Positions 18,068 to 27,987 are shown, counted from the first letter of the stretch. The stretch: DNA of 64,000 nt from Ketogulonicigenium vulgare WSH-001 (GCF_000223375.1 NC_017384.1:310001-374000); one strand, 5' to 3'. Numbers and translations are program-made. The notes: generated by a model not told the origin, from the sequence alone.

Positions 18068-18750
18068 GCAGGGATCTCTTTGGTTTTCAGGAAACGGGCG
18101 ATGCGCGCGCCAAGGCGGCCCGCATCAAGGGGCAGGTCTGCTGCCGCGCGGGCGCGCGACAGCAGATCATCAGGCACAATGCCGGGGCCGCGCTGTTCGA
18201 TCATATCGTGGCCATAGGCGGTGCCGAATTCGGGATGGGGCTGGATGGTGAAAATACTGTCGCCATAGACCACAGCCGCGTTTTCGCACATCGGGCCGCT
18301 GGCGATGCGGCGCGCACCTGCGGGCAGATCCAGCACTTGGTCTTGGTGCCATGCGTTCAGGGCCAGTGTCTCGCCGCCGAAATCGTAATCGAACCGCCCG
18401 ACGCGCCAGCCGCCATCGAATTTCTCGACCCGGCCACCCAGCGCCTTGGCGATGATCTGGTGACCAAAGCATACGCCGACCAATGGCTTGCCGCTGGCCT
18501 GAATGTCGCGGATGAACTGTTCCAGCGGCGGGATAAAGGCGTGATCCTCGTAAACGCCATGCTTCGATCCGGTAATCAGCCAAGCATCAGCCTGATCGGT
18601 GCCGGTCGGAAAATCCATGTCGACGACGCGCCATGTCTGAAAGTCGAAATCCTGACCGTCCAGCAGCTTGATGAACAGATCCGGGAAATCGCCATGGGTA
18701 AGCTGTAACGCATCGGGAGCGTAGCCGGTTTGCAGGATACCGATTTTCAT
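18064..18750 (-). CDS. Class I glutamine amidotransferase-like protein
   Basis: A 228-residue stand-alone GATase-1 domain. The nucleophile elbow GVCFGHQ places Cys94, and the HPEF segment supplies the His and Glu of the triad. The start at 18750 (MKIGILQTGY) is chosen over an upstream in-frame start because homologous proteins begin at this beta strand. Within a gamma-glutamylation operon it may hydrolyse gamma-glutamyl amides, the PuuD role, although its sequence looks closer to GMP-synthase-type GATases. Both neighbours are glutamine synthetase-like ligases. Confidence 0.85.
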   Translation of the reverse strand: MKIGILQTGYAPDALQLTHGDFPDLFIKLLDGQDFDFQTWRVVDMDFPTGTDQADAWLITGSKHGVYEDHAFIPPLEQFIRDIQASGKPLVGVCFGHQIIAKALGGRVEKFDGGWRVGRFDYDFGGETLALNAWHQDQVLDLPAGARRIASGPMCENAAVVYGDSIFTIQPHPEFGTAYGHDMIEQRGPGIVPDDLLSRARAAADLPLDAGRLGARIARFLKTKEIPA

Positions 18751-18812
18751 GGAGTCACCATTTGGCTTGTTACTGGGGACCTTAGCGAAAATTGACCCTT
18801 CGGGCAAGGCGG

Positions 18813-20144
18813 CTAGACCGTGTCCAAATACAGTTCCAGCCGTTCGGCGGGGGTCAGCTCGGCCATGTAATGCATTTCCTGCCGTTTGGTGCGCACCAGA
18901 TTATCAACCAAAGCATCGGGGAAAATGCGCCGCACCAGTTCCGATCCGGCAAAGGCGTCGATCGAGGCCTCCCAACTGACAGGAATTTGCGGCAAAGGCT
19001 GATCATAGGCGCTGCCCTCAATCGCGGGCGGGGGGCGCATGTCATCCTCAAGGCCGATCAGCGCCGCGCCAAGAATCGCCGTCAGCAGTAAATAGGGGTT
19101 CACATCGCCGCCCGCGACGCGGTGTTCAATCCGGCGGGCCTGAAATTCAGACGCGGGCACGCGGATCGAGGCGGTGCGATTGTCATGGGCCCAGCAGATC
19201 CCGGTCGGCGCATGGCTTTCGGGGACAAGGCGTTCATAGCTGTTGGCATGGGGCGCAAAGATCAGTGCGCAATCGGGAATGGCCTGCAAACAGCCCGCAA
19301 TCGCGCGATACAGCACCTTGGTGCCGTCATGCGTGTCATTGGCAAAGACATTGCGGCCATGTTCGTTGATCAACGAGAAATGCACATGCAGCCCGTTGCC
19401 GGCAAAATCGGGATAGGGCTTTGCCATGAAACTGGCGGCCATCTTGTGTTTGCGCGCAAGGCCGCGCGTCAGCATCTTGAAAAACCAGGCATCATCGGCG
19501 GCCCGCAAGGCATCGGGAACATGCTGCAGGTTGATTTCGAACTGGCCGGGGCCAACCTCGGACATGGCGGCTTCGGCGGGGATATCCATCGCCTCGCAGG
19601 CGTCATAGAGGTCGTTGAAAAAGGCGTCAAAGGCATCGAGCACGCGCAGCGACAGGCTTTCGGCCCCGATGCGCCGCTTGCCTGATCGGGGTGATCGCGG
19701 CACGCGCAGATCGGCTTCGCTGTCATCGACCAGATAGAATTCCATCTCGGTTGCAACGACCGGGCGCAGGCCGCGTTCGGCAAACCGGTTTTGAATGGCG
19801 CTAAGGGCGTGGCGGGCGTCACCCTCGAACGGGTCGCCGTTGTCTTTGAACATCCAGACGGGAAGCAGCGCCGATGTGCCGTCCAGCCATGGCATGGGCA
19901 CATATCCCCGCTCGGTCGGGCGCAACAGGCCGTCGGGGTCGCCCTCTTCGAACACCAAGGGGCTGTCTTCGACATCCTCGCCCCAAATATCCAAATTCAG
20001 GGCCGAGGCGGGAAATCTTGTGCCACTTTCTTCGATACGGCGGGCAAACCGGCTGGGGGTGCGTTTCCCGCGCGCCTGACCGTTCAGGTCAACGGCTGCG
20101 GTGCGGACTGATTTGATATGCGGATTGTCATCAAGCCAACTCAT
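18813..20144 (-). CDS. Glutamine synthetase-family ligase, second paralogue
   Basis: A 443-residue member of the glutamine synthetase superfamily. It has EMEFYLVD, GPGQFEINLQHVPDALRAADD, HVHFSLINEHG and a C-terminal RRIEHRVAGGDVNPYLLL. It is clearly distinct from the 16712-18067 paralogue, for example in its N-terminal LNGQARGKRTPSRF. The two may act on different amines or different steps. Its ATG overlaps the upstream permease stop by 4 bp, so ligase and importer are translationally coupled. Confidence 0.88.
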   Translation of the reverse strand: MSWLDDNPHIKSVRTAAVDLNGQARGKRTPSRFARRIEESGTRFPASALNLDIWGEDVEDSPLVFEEGDPDGLLRPTERGYVPMPWLDGTSALLPVWMFKDNGDPFEGDARHALSAIQNRFAERGLRPVVATEMEFYLVDDSEADLRVPRSPRSGKRRIGAESLSLRVLDAFDAFFNDLYDACEAMDIPAEAAMSEVGPGQFEINLQHVPDALRAADDAWFFKMLTRGLARKHKMAASFMAKPYPDFAGNGLHVHFSLINEHGRNVFANDTHDGTKVLYRAIAGCLQAIPDCALIFAPHANSYERLVPESHAPTGICWAHDNRTASIRVPASEFQARRIEHRVAGGDVNPYLLLTAILGAALIGLEDDMRPPPAIEGSAYDQPLPQIPVSWEASIDAFAGSELVRRIFPDALVDNLVRTKRQEMHYMAELTPAERLELYLDTV

Positions 20145-20947
20145 CTTATCAATCGTAGTCGGAGCTTTATCCGACTGCGCCTTTCCTGCGGAAGATGTCG
20201 GTTCAGTCGTTTATTCACCACCCCCATTATCAGGGTGATCAGCAATGTCAGCAGGATGAAATAGCCCGCCAAAATCGGATAGGAAATGAAAGGGTTGAAC
20301 GTCTTGCCTGCAAGATAGCTGGCATAATACAGCGCGTCACCTTGTTGTTGCACCGCCGGAAAGCCGGAAAAGAACACCAGCGTCGTTGCGTGGAACAGAA
20401 AGATCGCCTCGTTTGTATAAGACGGCCAGGCAAGGCGCAGCATGTTGGGAAAGATGATGCGGCGAAAGCGGGAAAAGCCCGAGAAGCCATAGGCATCGGC
20501 GGCCTCGACATCGCCCTTGGGAATGGCACGCAGCGCGCCCAGAAAGATCTCGGCCGAATAGGCGGCGGTGTTCATGAACAGCACCACCAGCGCGCCGTAA
20601 ACCGCCGAAGTCAGGAACCCCAATTGCGGCACCCAGCCGCGCAGCGACAGGAACAGGAAATAGCAGAAAAAGAACTGGATGAACAAAGGCGAGCCGCGGA
20701 AGATGAAAATGAACCACGCCGCGGGCTTTTGCACCCAAAGGTTCCGGCTGTCTTTGGCCACCGCCAGTGCGACGGCGGCGACAAAGCCGAAAATCACCGC
20801 GATAATGCCGAAATAGACGTTCCAGATCATGCCCGATCCGATCAGAACGAATTGATCGCACAGGGTAATATCGGCGCTGGGCAGCGCGCGCGGCCCGATG
20901 CCGATGCTGCGCAGACCGTAAGTTGTTAAAGTGTCCCAGCAGCTCAT
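20141..20947 (-). CDS. Polar amino acid-type ABC transporter permease (HisM/ArtM-like)
   Basis: A 268-residue inner-membrane permease of the polar amino acid (His/Glu/Tyr-aa) transporter family. Several hydrophobic segments surround the EAA coupling loop DVEAADAYGFSGFSRFRRIIFPN. The FIFRGSPLFIQFFF element is typical of this family. It forms a heterodimer with the permease encoded just upstream, sharing an ATGA overlap. Confidence 0.92.
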   Translation of the reverse strand: MSCWDTLTTYGLRSIGIGPRALPSADITLCDQFVLIGSGMIWNVYFGIIAVIFGFVAAVALAVAKDSRNLWVQKPAAWFIFIFRGSPLFIQFFFCYFLFLSLRGWVPQLGFLTSAVYGALVVLFMNTAAYSAEIFLGALRAIPKGDVEAADAYGFSGFSRFRRIIFPNMLRLAWPSYTNEAIFLFHATTLVFFSGFPAVQQQGDALYYASYLAGKTFNPFISYPILAGYFILLTLLITLIMGVVNKRLNRHLPQERRSRIKLRLRLIR

Positions 20948-21828
20948 GCGACGGCCTTTCGTAGGGCCTCGCCGCCCGTCGTGGCTTGCCCTGCGCTAAA
21001 GCGGCGCTGCAAGCGGTCGAAACCGATCTCGGAAATTTTGGTCAGCGTCAGATAAAACACCAACAGGAACAGGAAATACCACATCCGCCAGTCGCCATGC
21101 GGATAGCTGGTGAATTGCGGCGTGCGCGATGCGCCCAGTTCCCGCGCCCAATAGACCACATCTTGAATGCCCAACAGGAACAGCAGCGGCGTTGCCTTGA
21201 TCAGCACCATCCACAGGTTCGACAGGCCCGGCAGCGCGTAAAGCCACATTTGCGGCACGGTGATGCGCCAAAAGATCTGGCCATGGGACATGCCATAGCT
21301 TTCGGCGGCCTCGATCTGGCCGCGCGGCACGGATTTCATCGCGCCAAACAGGATATTCGCGGCGAATGCCCCGAAAACAATGGAAAAGGTCAGAACCGCA
21401 AGCGCAAAGGCGTAAAGCTCATGCACCCAAGCTGGGTCTGTGGATAGCGGCAGTTTCGCCGCCGCGCAGACCAGAAAATCGCTGCCCTGCCGGATCGGCT
21501 GATCCCAATCGGGGCATTTCACATGGTGACGGACGATTTCAAACGCCTGATCCAGCGCGATGACAAAGAACATGAAAAAGGCGATATCCGGCACGCCGCG
21601 CACAATCGCGATATAGGCTTTGCCGAACCAGCGCACCGGCGCGATCCGCGCCCGTGCGGCCATGGCGCCGCCAAAGCCAAAAGACAGTGCCACAACCGCC
21701 GTAATCAGCAGCAGCGCGATGACCGTTCCAAATGACGTGTAAAAAGCCAGATGGCGGGGGTTCGTCAAATAGCACAGCATCCATGCCGGGCCCGAGAGGC
21801 TTGCGGGATCTGCGCAGAAACTACCCAT
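20944..21828 (-). CDS. Polar amino acid-type ABC transporter permease (HisQ-like)
   Basis: A 294-residue permease. The coupling loop EAAESYGMSHGQIFWRITVP and YIAIVRGVPDIAFFMFF mark the family. An unusually long periplasmic insertion lies between the early membrane segments (about residues 108-135, with two cysteines). It follows the binding-protein gene after a hairpin and overlaps the second permease by 4 bp. Confidence 0.92.
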   Translation of the reverse strand: MGSFCADPASLSGPAWMLCYLTNPRHLAFYTSFGTVIALLLITAVVALSFGFGGAMAARARIAPVRWFGKAYIAIVRGVPDIAFFMFFVIALDQAFEIVRHHVKCPDWDQPIRQGSDFLVCAAAKLPLSTDPAWVHELYAFALAVLTFSIVFGAFAANILFGAMKSVPRGQIEAAESYGMSHGQIFWRITVPQMWLYALPGLSNLWMVLIKATPLLFLLGIQDVVYWARELGASRTPQFTSYPHGDWRMWYFLFLLVFYLTLTKISEIGFDRLQRRFSAGQATTGGEALRKAVA

Positions 21829-21849
21829 ACCGTCTTTCCTAATCGAGGG

Positions 21850-21871
21850 AATGGCGGCCCAAAGGCCGCCA
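21850..21871. other. Intercistronic hairpin between binding protein and permease genes
   Basis: AATGGCGGCC (21850-21859) pairs with GGCCGCCATT (near 21864-21873), loop CAAA. Placed right after the binding-protein stop, it can block 3' exonucleases and raise binding-protein levels over permease levels. The T-run is on the plus-strand side only, so termination of the minus transcript should be weak. Confidence 0.6.
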
Positions 21872-21880
21872 TTTCATTTT

Positions 21881-22612
21881 TTATTCAAAGGTTTCGGCTT
21901 CGGCACCGAACCATTTCACCATCAACTCGTTGATGGTGCCGTCAGCTTTCATGCTGGCGATGGCGGTGTTGAACGTCTCGGCCAGTGCGGTGTCCGACTG
22001 GCGCAGGCCAACACCGATACCGCCACCGATTTGCACCGAATCCACAACGACCAGCGCGCCGCCAGATGCCTCGATCGCGGGCAGCAGGCTGTCGCCGTCA
22101 GCCAAAACGGCATCCGCCTCGCCGCTGGTCACAGCCGCGAGCGCGTCGTCAAAGGTCGCAAATTCCAGCAAGGTGGCGGCGGTCTCGGACACATGACCCG
22201 CTTGGATCGTGCCGGTTTGCGCGGCGACGACGGCGGTGTTCACATCGACGCCTTCGGTCTGTGCGACATAAAGCGAGCTTTGCGCCGGAACATATTCGTC
22301 CGAGAAAGCAATGACTTGGCGACGCTCATCGGTGATCGACATGCCCGCCATGATCGCGTCATAATTGCCCGAGACAAGGTTCGGAATGATCGAATCCCAG
22401 TCGTTCTGCACCCATTCACAGGTGATGCCGGCGCGCAGGCACAGCTCGTTGCCCAGCTCGATCTCATAGCCGTCCAGCTGGTTCTGGTCGTTCACGAAAT
22501 TATAGGGCGCATAGGCGCCTTCGGTGCCGATACGGACGATATCTTGGGCCATCGCGCCCGAGGCAAGCAGCCCCAGCGACAGGATCGCGGTGGAACGCAG
22601 CAGGGTTTTCAT
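21881..22612 (-). CDS. Periplasmic binding protein of the polar amino acid type (SBP family 3)
   Basis: A 243-residue exported protein. A signal peptide (1-22, ending AMA) precedes a SBP_bac_3 fold with GTEGAYAPYNFVNDQNQLDG and DYDAIMAGMSITDERR-like segments. It likely delivers the substrate of the adjacent gamma-glutamylation enzymes. Polyamine binders normally belong to the SBP_bac_1/PotD type, so a lysine/arginine/ornithine-like or amine ligand is possible. The ligand is inference. Confidence 0.9.
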   Translation of the reverse strand: MKTLLRSTAILSLGLLASGAMAQDIVRIGTEGAYAPYNFVNDQNQLDGYEIELGNELCLRAGITCEWVQNDWDSIIPNLVSGNYDAIMAGMSITDERRQVIAFSDEYVPAQSSLYVAQTEGVDVNTAVVAAQTGTIQAGHVSETAATLLEFATFDDALAAVTSGEADAVLADGDSLLPAIEASGGALVVVDSVQIGGGIGVGLRQSDTALAETFNTAIASMKADGTINELMVKWFGAEAETFE

Positions 22613-22615
22613 GGT

Positions 22616-23413
22616 CTACTCCTTGTTGGCGAAAGTTGCGTGTGGCTGGCCTGCGGACAGGAATTGCTGCAGACGTTGGCTTTGCGGCGCACCGAAAACG
22701 GCCTCTGGCGGGCCTTCTTCTTCGATGCGGCCTTGGTGCAGGAAGATGACATGATCGCTGATATCGGCGGCCATGCGCATATCGTGCGTGACGATGATCA
22801 TGGTGCGCCCCTCGGCGGCGAGATCCTTGATCACCTTGATCACTTCTTGTTCCAACTCGGGATCGAGGGCGCTGGTCGGCTCGTCGAACAGCAGGGCCTG
22901 CGGCTCCATACACAGGGCGCGGGCGATAGCGGCGCGCTGTTGCTGGCCGCCCGATAGCTGCGAGGGCCAGGCGTCGGCCTTATCGGCGATGCCGACCTTG
23001 GCCAGATAGGCGCGGGCCTTTTCCTCGACCTCGGCGCGGTCGCGCTTTTGCACGATGATCGGCGCTTCCATCACGTTTTGCAGCACCGTCAGATGCGACC
23101 ACAGGTTGAACTGCTGGAACACCATCGACAGGTTGGTGCGGATCTGGCGCACCTGCGCGGGGCTGGCGGGGCGGCGATCAAGGCCTGCGCCCGCCCAAAG
23201 CACCGGTTTGCCGTCGAACAAAATCTCGCCATCTTGGCTGTCTTCCAACAGGTTGCAGCAGCGCAGCAGCGTCGATTTTCCCGATCCGGACGAGCCGATC
23301 AGTGCGATCACATGTCCCTTTGGCGCGGTGATATCCACGCCGTTCAATACGGGCAGATCGCCATAGGATTTATGCAGGTTGTGGATCGCAATGACAGGAG
23401 CGCTATGGGTCAC
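22616..23413 (-). CDS. Polar amino acid-type ABC transporter ATP-binding protein (HisP/GlnQ-like)
   Basis: A 265-residue ABC ATPase. Walker A is at 40-47 (GSSGSGKS), the signature is LSGGQQQR and Walker B is ALLFDEPTSALDPE. It begins with GTG at 23413 with only a weak ribosome-binding site. It is the first gene of the eight-gene minus-strand operon reaching 15408, so the promoter should lie in 23414-23528. Confidence 0.93.
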   Translation of the reverse strand: MTHSAPVIAIHNLHKSYGDLPVLNGVDITAPKGHVIALIGSSGSGKSTLLRCCNLLEDSQDGEILFDGKPVLWAGAGLDRRPASPAQVRQIRTNLSMVFQQFNLWSHLTVLQNVMEAPIIVQKRDRAEVEEKARAYLAKVGIADKADAWPSQLSGGQQQRAAIARALCMEPQALLFDEPTSALDPELEQEVIKVIKDLAAEGRTMIIVTHDMRMAADISDHVIFLHQGRIEEEGPPEAVFGAPQSQRLQQFLSAGQPHATFANKE

Positions 23414-23528
23414 GAGGAGTTCTATTCCGTTTTACCTTCTGGTCAGGTTGGCTGCATCTGGCTTTTTTTGCAACGCTTTCAGCAGATGCCAGTGCCCGCA
23501 ATGGGGCGGTTGCCCAAAGCTGTGGCAG

Positions 23529-24305
23529 TTAAAGCTGCGCGAACAGGCCTGACAGGCGTTCAAGCTCGGGGATAAGCCCATAGGGTGGGTTCAGGATGAA
23601 CAGGCCCGAGCCGACCATGCGGTGTCCTTCGCGTGCGGGCGGAAAGGTCACTTCGTGGCGCAGGGCATCGGGGAAATCATCGGCCAATGCCTGCAGCATC
23701 GGCAAATGCGGCGCGTCCGAGAGGATCGGATACCACAGCATAATGATGCCGACCGGCCATTTGCGGGCGATGGCCGCGATCTTGCCGGGGATCGCGGCGT
23801 AATCGCTGCGGATTTCGTAACTGGGATCAATCAGCAACAGGCCGCGGCGCGGATCGGGCGGCGTCAGCGACAAGGCCATGTCGAACCCGTCTTTTTGGTG
23901 GATGCGCGCGCCAAAGGGGGCAATCGCATTTTGCAGCGCCACGTTTTCGCGTGGGTGCAGATCGGCCAGATGCAACGTGTCCAGATCGCGCAGGATCTGC
24001 GCGGCGATCAGCGGCGAGCCGGGATAGGCGCGGGGGCCATGATCGCGGCGGGTCGCGGCAATCGCGCGGGCATAGGGGTGGCCATCGGCGAACCAATGCG
24101 CCACCTTTTCAATGCCTTGCGCGGCCTCGCCGGTCTTTAGCGCCTCGGGCGCGTCCAGCAGATACAGGCCCCGACCCGCATGGCTTTCCATATAGGTCAG
24201 GGGTTTGTTCTTTTGCGTCAGATAATCCAGCGCCACGGCAAGGGCCGCGTGCTTTTGCACGTCAGCCAGATTCCCGGCGTGATAGATATGCTGATATGAT
24301 AGCAT
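23529..24305 (-). CDS. rlmJ: 23S rRNA (adenine(2030)-N6)-methyltransferase
   Basis: A 258-residue SAM-dependent methyltransferase matching RlmJ over its whole length, starting [20 protein letters not shown]. The N6-adenine catalytic motif appears as DPSYE, where E. coli RlmJ has DPPYE. Its ATG overlaps the pyrG stop by one base (TAATG), so it is coupled to pyrG. Confidence 0.93.
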   Translation of the reverse strand: MLSYQHIYHAGNLADVQKHAALAVALDYLTQKNKPLTYMESHAGRGLYLLDAPEALKTGEAAQGIEKVAHWFADGHPYARAIAATRRDHGPRAYPGSPLIAAQILRDLDTLHLADLHPRENVALQNAIAPFGARIHQKDGFDMALSLTPPDPRRGLLLIDPSYEIRSDYAAIPGKIAAIARKWPVGIIMLWYPILSDAPHLPMLQALADDFPDALRHEVTFPPAREGHRMVGSGLFILNPPYGLIPELERLSGLFAQL

Positions 24306-25948
24306 TAAACGAGGCGCGAGTTATCCAGCGCCGCCTTGATAAAGCCAGCAAACAGCGGGTGAGGGGCGAAGGGCTTGGACTTTAGTTCGGGGTGGTATTG
24401 CACGCCGATGAACCACGGATGGTCCTTCCATTCGACCGTTTCAGGCAGGCGGCCATCAGGGGACATGCCCGCAAAATCAAGGCCGCAGGCCTCGAGCTTG
24501 TCCTTGTAGCGGGTGTCGACCTCATAGCGGTGGCGGTGACGCTCTTCGATCTCGGTCGCGCCGTAAATCTCGGCGATCTTCGATCCGGCCTTCAGGTTGG
24601 CGTTATAGGCGCCCAGACGCATGGTGCCACCCTTGTCGTCGTCCCGCTTGCGCGCGATGACATGGTTGCCCTGCACCCATTCTTTCAGGTGATAGACCAC
24701 GGGTTCAAAGCGCTGGACGCCCGCCTCGTGGTCGAATTCCTCGGAACCGGCGCTGTTGATGCCCGCGACGTTACGCGCACCTTCGATTACGGCCATCTGC
24801 ATACCCAGGCAGATGCCAAGGTATGGCACCTTATGCTCGCGCGCGAATTGGGCGGCGCGGATCTTGCCCTCGGTGCCACGCTCGCCAAAGCCGCCGGGCA
24901 CCAGGATCGCGTCGAACTGTTCCAGCGTATTGGCGGGATTGTCGTTTTCCAACAGCTCGGCATCGACCCAAGCGATTTTCACCTTGGTGCGGTTGGCCAT
25001 GCCGCCGTGGGTCAGCGCCTCGGAGATCGACTTATACGCATCTTCCAGACGGGTATATTTGCCGACGATACCGATTTTAACCTCGCCCTCGGGGTTGGTC
25101 AGGCGATCAATGACATCTTCCCAAACGGTCATGTTCGGTTTGGGCGCAGGCTCGATGCCAAAGGCGTTCAGCACGGCATCATCAAGACCCGCCTCGTGAT
25201 AGGCGAGGGGCGCCTGATAGATCGACTTCAGGTCATAGGCGGGGATCACGGCATCCTTGCGGACGTTACAGAACAGGGCGATCTTTTCGCGTTCTTTTTC
25301 CGGGATCGGCTGCTCGCTGCGGCAGACCAGCACATCGGGGGCAAGGCCGATCGACTGCAATTCCTTGACAGAATGCTGGGTCGGCTTTGTCTTTAGCTCG
25401 CCCGAGGCGGCAAGGTAGGGCAGCAGCGTCAGATGCATCAAGATGCATTCGCCGCGCGGACGCTCGTGAATGAACTGACGGATGGCCTCAAAGAAGGGCA
25501 GCCCCTCGATATCGCCGACAGTGCCACCGATTTCGCACAGCATGAAATCAACCTCGTTGGCGCCGATCGAGAGGAAGTCTTTGATTTCATTGGTGACATG
25601 CGGGACGACCTGAATGGTCTTCCCCAGATAATCGCCGCGACGCTCTTTCTCCAGAACGTTGGAATAGATCCGGCCGGACGAGATCGAATCGGTCGTGCGC
25701 GCCGCAACGCCGGTAAAGCGTTCATAGTGGCCCAGGTCTAGGTCGGTTTCCGCGCCGTCGTCGGTCACGAAAACCTCGCCATGTTCAAAAGGCGACATCG
25801 TGCCGGGGTCAACGTTCAGATAGGGGTCCAGTTTGCGCAGGCGCACCGAATAGCCGCGCGCTTGCAGCAAGGCGCCCAACGCGGCAGAGGCAAGGCCCTT
25901 ACCCAGCGAGGAAACCACACCGCCTGTAATGAAAATATAGCGTGCCAT
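24305..25948 (-). CDS. pyrG: CTP synthase
   Basis: A 547-residue enzyme converting UTP to CTP with glutamine. The N-terminal amidoligase domain starts [18 protein letters not shown]. The C-terminal GATase domain carries nucleophile Cys380 in LGICLGMQ. The start at 25948 is fixed by homology; an in-frame upstream extension to 26035 is leader. The leader holds a 13-bp tandem repeat. Confidence 0.97.
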   Translation of the reverse strand: MARYIFITGGVVSSLGKGLASAALGALLQARGYSVRLRKLDPYLNVDPGTMSPFEHGEVFVTDDGAETDLDLGHYERFTGVAARTTDSISSGRIYSNVLEKERRGDYLGKTIQVVPHVTNEIKDFLSIGANEVDFMLCEIGGTVGDIEGLPFFEAIRQFIHERPRGECILMHLTLLPYLAASGELKTKPTQHSVKELQSIGLAPDVLVCRSEQPIPEKEREKIALFCNVRKDAVIPAYDLKSIYQAPLAYHEAGLDDAVLNAFGIEPAPKPNMTVWEDVIDRLTNPEGEVKIGIVGKYTRLEDAYKSISEALTHGGMANRTKVKIAWVDAELLENDNPANTLEQFDAILVPGGFGERGTEGKIRAAQFAREHKVPYLGICLGMQMAVIEGARNVAGINSAGSEEFDHEAGVQRFEPVVYHLKEWVQGNHVIARKRDDDKGGTMRLGAYNANLKAGSKIAEIYGATEIEERHRHRYEVDTRYKDKLEACGLDFAGMSPDGRLPETVEWKDHPWFIGVQYHPELKSKPFAPHPLFAGFIKAALDNSRLV

Positions 25949-25963
25949 CTGTGGATGTCCCCG

Positions 25964-25989
25964 TGTTGCCAGATCATGTTGCCAGATCG
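25964..25989. repeat. 13-bp tandem duplication in the pyrG leader
   Basis: TGTTGCCAGATCA (25964-25976) is followed at once by TGTTGCCAGATCG (25977-25989), differing only in the last base. It lies 16 bp upstream of the pyrG start. Function unknown. Confidence 0.8.
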
Positions 25990-26097
25990 AATTGCATAGA
26001 ATCATACGGCCAGCGCATGAAAATGCGCTTACCACGGGATTTAACTATAGCCGATTATGGCCGGCTTATGCAACCCGCTGACCGCGAAATAATGGGT

Positions 26098-26116
26098 GAA
26101 GCGGCAAAGCCGCTTC
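26098..26116 (-). terminator. Hairpin after secG
   Basis: GAAGCGGC (26098-26105), loop AAA, GCCGCTTC (26109-26116). On the secG strand no T-run follows, so it is a weak terminator or a 3'-end stabiliser between secG and pyrG. Confidence 0.45.
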
Positions 26117-26140
26117 TAGATTTTGTGGTAAAGGCGGGAA

Positions 26141-26509
26141 TCAGTTCCCGCTGGGCAGCAACGAATTGCTTTCCGTCGTGCCAGCCGCAGGCGGCAGCAG
26201 GCCAGAGGCCGCAGGCGCGTCAGATGCGGGCGGGGGCAGCAGCAGATCAGGGTTGCTCATCAGGCCCGAGCCCGAATTGCCCGTAGCAGCCAGGATCGTC
26301 AACACCAGCGAGGTCACGATGAATGCGCCTGCCAGCCACCAGGTGGCTTTTGCCAGCGCGGTCGTGCCCGAACGCCCCGTCGAGGGCAGGCCGCCGTTGC
26401 CGCCGCCAGCGCCCATTCCAAGGCCGCCGCCTTCCGAGCGTTGCAGTAGGACCACGCCGATCAGCACCAGTGCCAGGATCAGGTGAACGATGATGACAAC
26501 AGTTTCCAT
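26141..26509 (-). CDS. secG: Preprotein translocase subunit SecG
   Basis: A 122-residue inner-membrane protein. Two hydrophobic segments (about 3-22 and 52-72) flank the conserved VLLQRSEGGGLGMG loop. A Pro/Ser-rich C-terminal tail follows, as in other alphaproteobacterial SecG proteins. It is divergent from purA and upstream of pyrG, a common neighbourhood in this order. Confidence 0.94.
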   Translation of the reverse strand: METVVIIVHLILALVLIGVVLLQRSEGGGLGMGAGGGNGGLPSTGRSGTTALAKATWWLAGAFIVTSLVLTILAATGNSGSGLMSNPDLLLPPPASDAPAASGLLPPAAGTTESNSLLPSGN

Positions 26510-26694
26510 TGGAAGGGGGTCCTACTTCTGCGATGCGCGTCTGTCTAAAGCCAAGTGCCGCGCGCCGCAACCCCTGCCGGTCCATTTGCGCGGATCAGAC
26601 GTAAATGCGTCGCCGGGGTGAAAAAGCGGTTTCACATATGGCTGTGCCTCGCTATAGGGTGCGCGGTATTTTTGCCGGACGAGGAGTTCAGGGC

Positions 26695-27987
26695 ATGGCA
26701 AACGTAGTCGTCGTTGGCGCCCAATGGGGCGATGAAGGCAAAGGCAAAATCGTGGACTGGCTGTCCGAACGCGCGGATATCGTCGCGCGTTTCCAAGGGG
26801 GTCATAACGCGGGCCATACTTTGGTCATTGGCAATCAGGTCTATAAGCTAAGCTTGCTGCCCTCGGGCATCGTGCGGGGCGGGAAACTGAGTGTGATCGG
26901 CAACGGCGTCGTGCTGGACCCGTGGCACCTCGAGGTTGAGATCGCCAAGCTGCAAGGGCAGTGTGTTGATATCAACCCCGACAACCTGCTGATCGCCGAG
27001 AACACCTCGTTGATCCTGCCGCTGCATGGCGAGCTGGACCGTGCGCGTGAAAGCGCTGTCGGCGTTGCCAAAATCGGCACCACCGGTCGCGGCATCGGTC
27101 CGGCCTATGAAGATAAAGTCGGCCGCCGCGCGATCCGCGTCGCCGATCTGGCAGATAAAGCGACGCTCGAGCTGCGCGTTGATCGGCTGCTGGCGCATCA
27201 CGACGCATTGCGTCGCGGCCTCGGCCTCGATCCGATCGACCGTGATGCCCTGATCCAGCAACTGCTGGACGTCGCACCCAAAGTGCTGCCCTATGCCGCG
27301 CCGGTGTGGAAAGTGCTGAACGATGCCCGCCGCGCGGGCAAGCGGATCTTGTTCGAAGGCGCACAGGGCGCGCTGCTGGATGTGGATTTTGGCACCTATC
27401 CCTATGTGACCTCGTCGAACACCTTGGCCGGTCAGGCCGCGACCGGCGTCGGCCTTGGCCCGACCGCGATTGATTTCGTGCTGGGCATCGTCAAAGCCTA
27501 TACGACCCGTGTGGGCGAAGGCCCGTTCCCGGCCGAGCTGAACGACGAAGATGGTCAGCGTCTGGGCGAGCGTGGCCATGAATTCGGCACCGTCACCGGC
27601 CGCAAGCGTCGTTGTGGTTGGTTCGACGCGGTTCTGGTACGCCAGACCTGCGCCACCTCGGGTGTGTCGGGCATCGCGCTGACCAAGCTCGACGTGCTGG
27701 ACGGCTTTAAGACGCTGAAAATCTGCGTCGGCTATGAGCTGGACGGTGCGATTGTCGACTACCTGCCGACCGCTGCGGATCAACAGGCCCGCTGCACGCC
27801 GGTTTATGAAGAGATGGAAGGCTGGTCGGAGACCACCGCAGGCGCCCGTAGCTGGGCCGATCTGCCGGCGCAGGCGATCAAATACGTCCGCCGCATCGAG
27901 GAGCTGATCCAGTGCCCCGTCGCGCTGCTGTCGACCTCGCCCGAGCGGGACGACACGATTCTGGTGACCGACCCCTTTGCGGATTAA
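26695..27987 (+). CDS. purA: Adenylosuccinate synthetase
   Basis: A 430-residue GTP-dependent enzyme joining IMP and aspartate in AMP synthesis. The N-terminal P-loop reads [11 protein letters not shown]. Further hallmarks are [22 protein letters not shown] and TSSNTLAG. The start at 26695 has GAGGAG at 26681-26686. The stop overlaps that of a small convergent gene by 4 bp. Confidence 0.97.
   Translation: MANVVVVGAQWGDEGKGKIVDWLSERADIVARFQGGHNAGHTLVIGNQVYKLSLLPSGIVRGGKLSVIGNGVVLDPWHLEVEIAKLQGQCVDINPDNLLIAENTSLILPLHGELDRARESAVGVAKIGTTGRGIGPAYEDKVGRRAIRVADLADKATLELRVDRLLAHHDALRRGLGLDPIDRDALIQQLLDVAPKVLPYAAPVWKVLNDARRAGKRILFEGAQGALLDVDFGTYPYVTSSNTLAGQAATGVGLGPTAIDFVLGIVKAYTTRVGEGPFPAELNDEDGQRLGERGHEFGTVTGRKRRCGWFDAVLVRQTCATSGVSGIALTKLDVLDGFKTLKICVGYELDGAIVDYLPTAADQQARCTPVYEEMEGWSETTAGARSWADLPAQAIKYVRRIEELIQCPVALLSTSPERDDTILVTDPFAD

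Noticed and set aside
16712..20144. Either ligase as the housekeeping glutamine synthetase GlnA
   Set aside because: Both lack the typical GlnA length and adenylylation region and lie in an amine-uptake operon; glnA normally sits beside glnB.
24392..25396. A 334-codon plus-strand open frame inside pyrG
   Set aside because: Shadow of pyrG without any domain signature.
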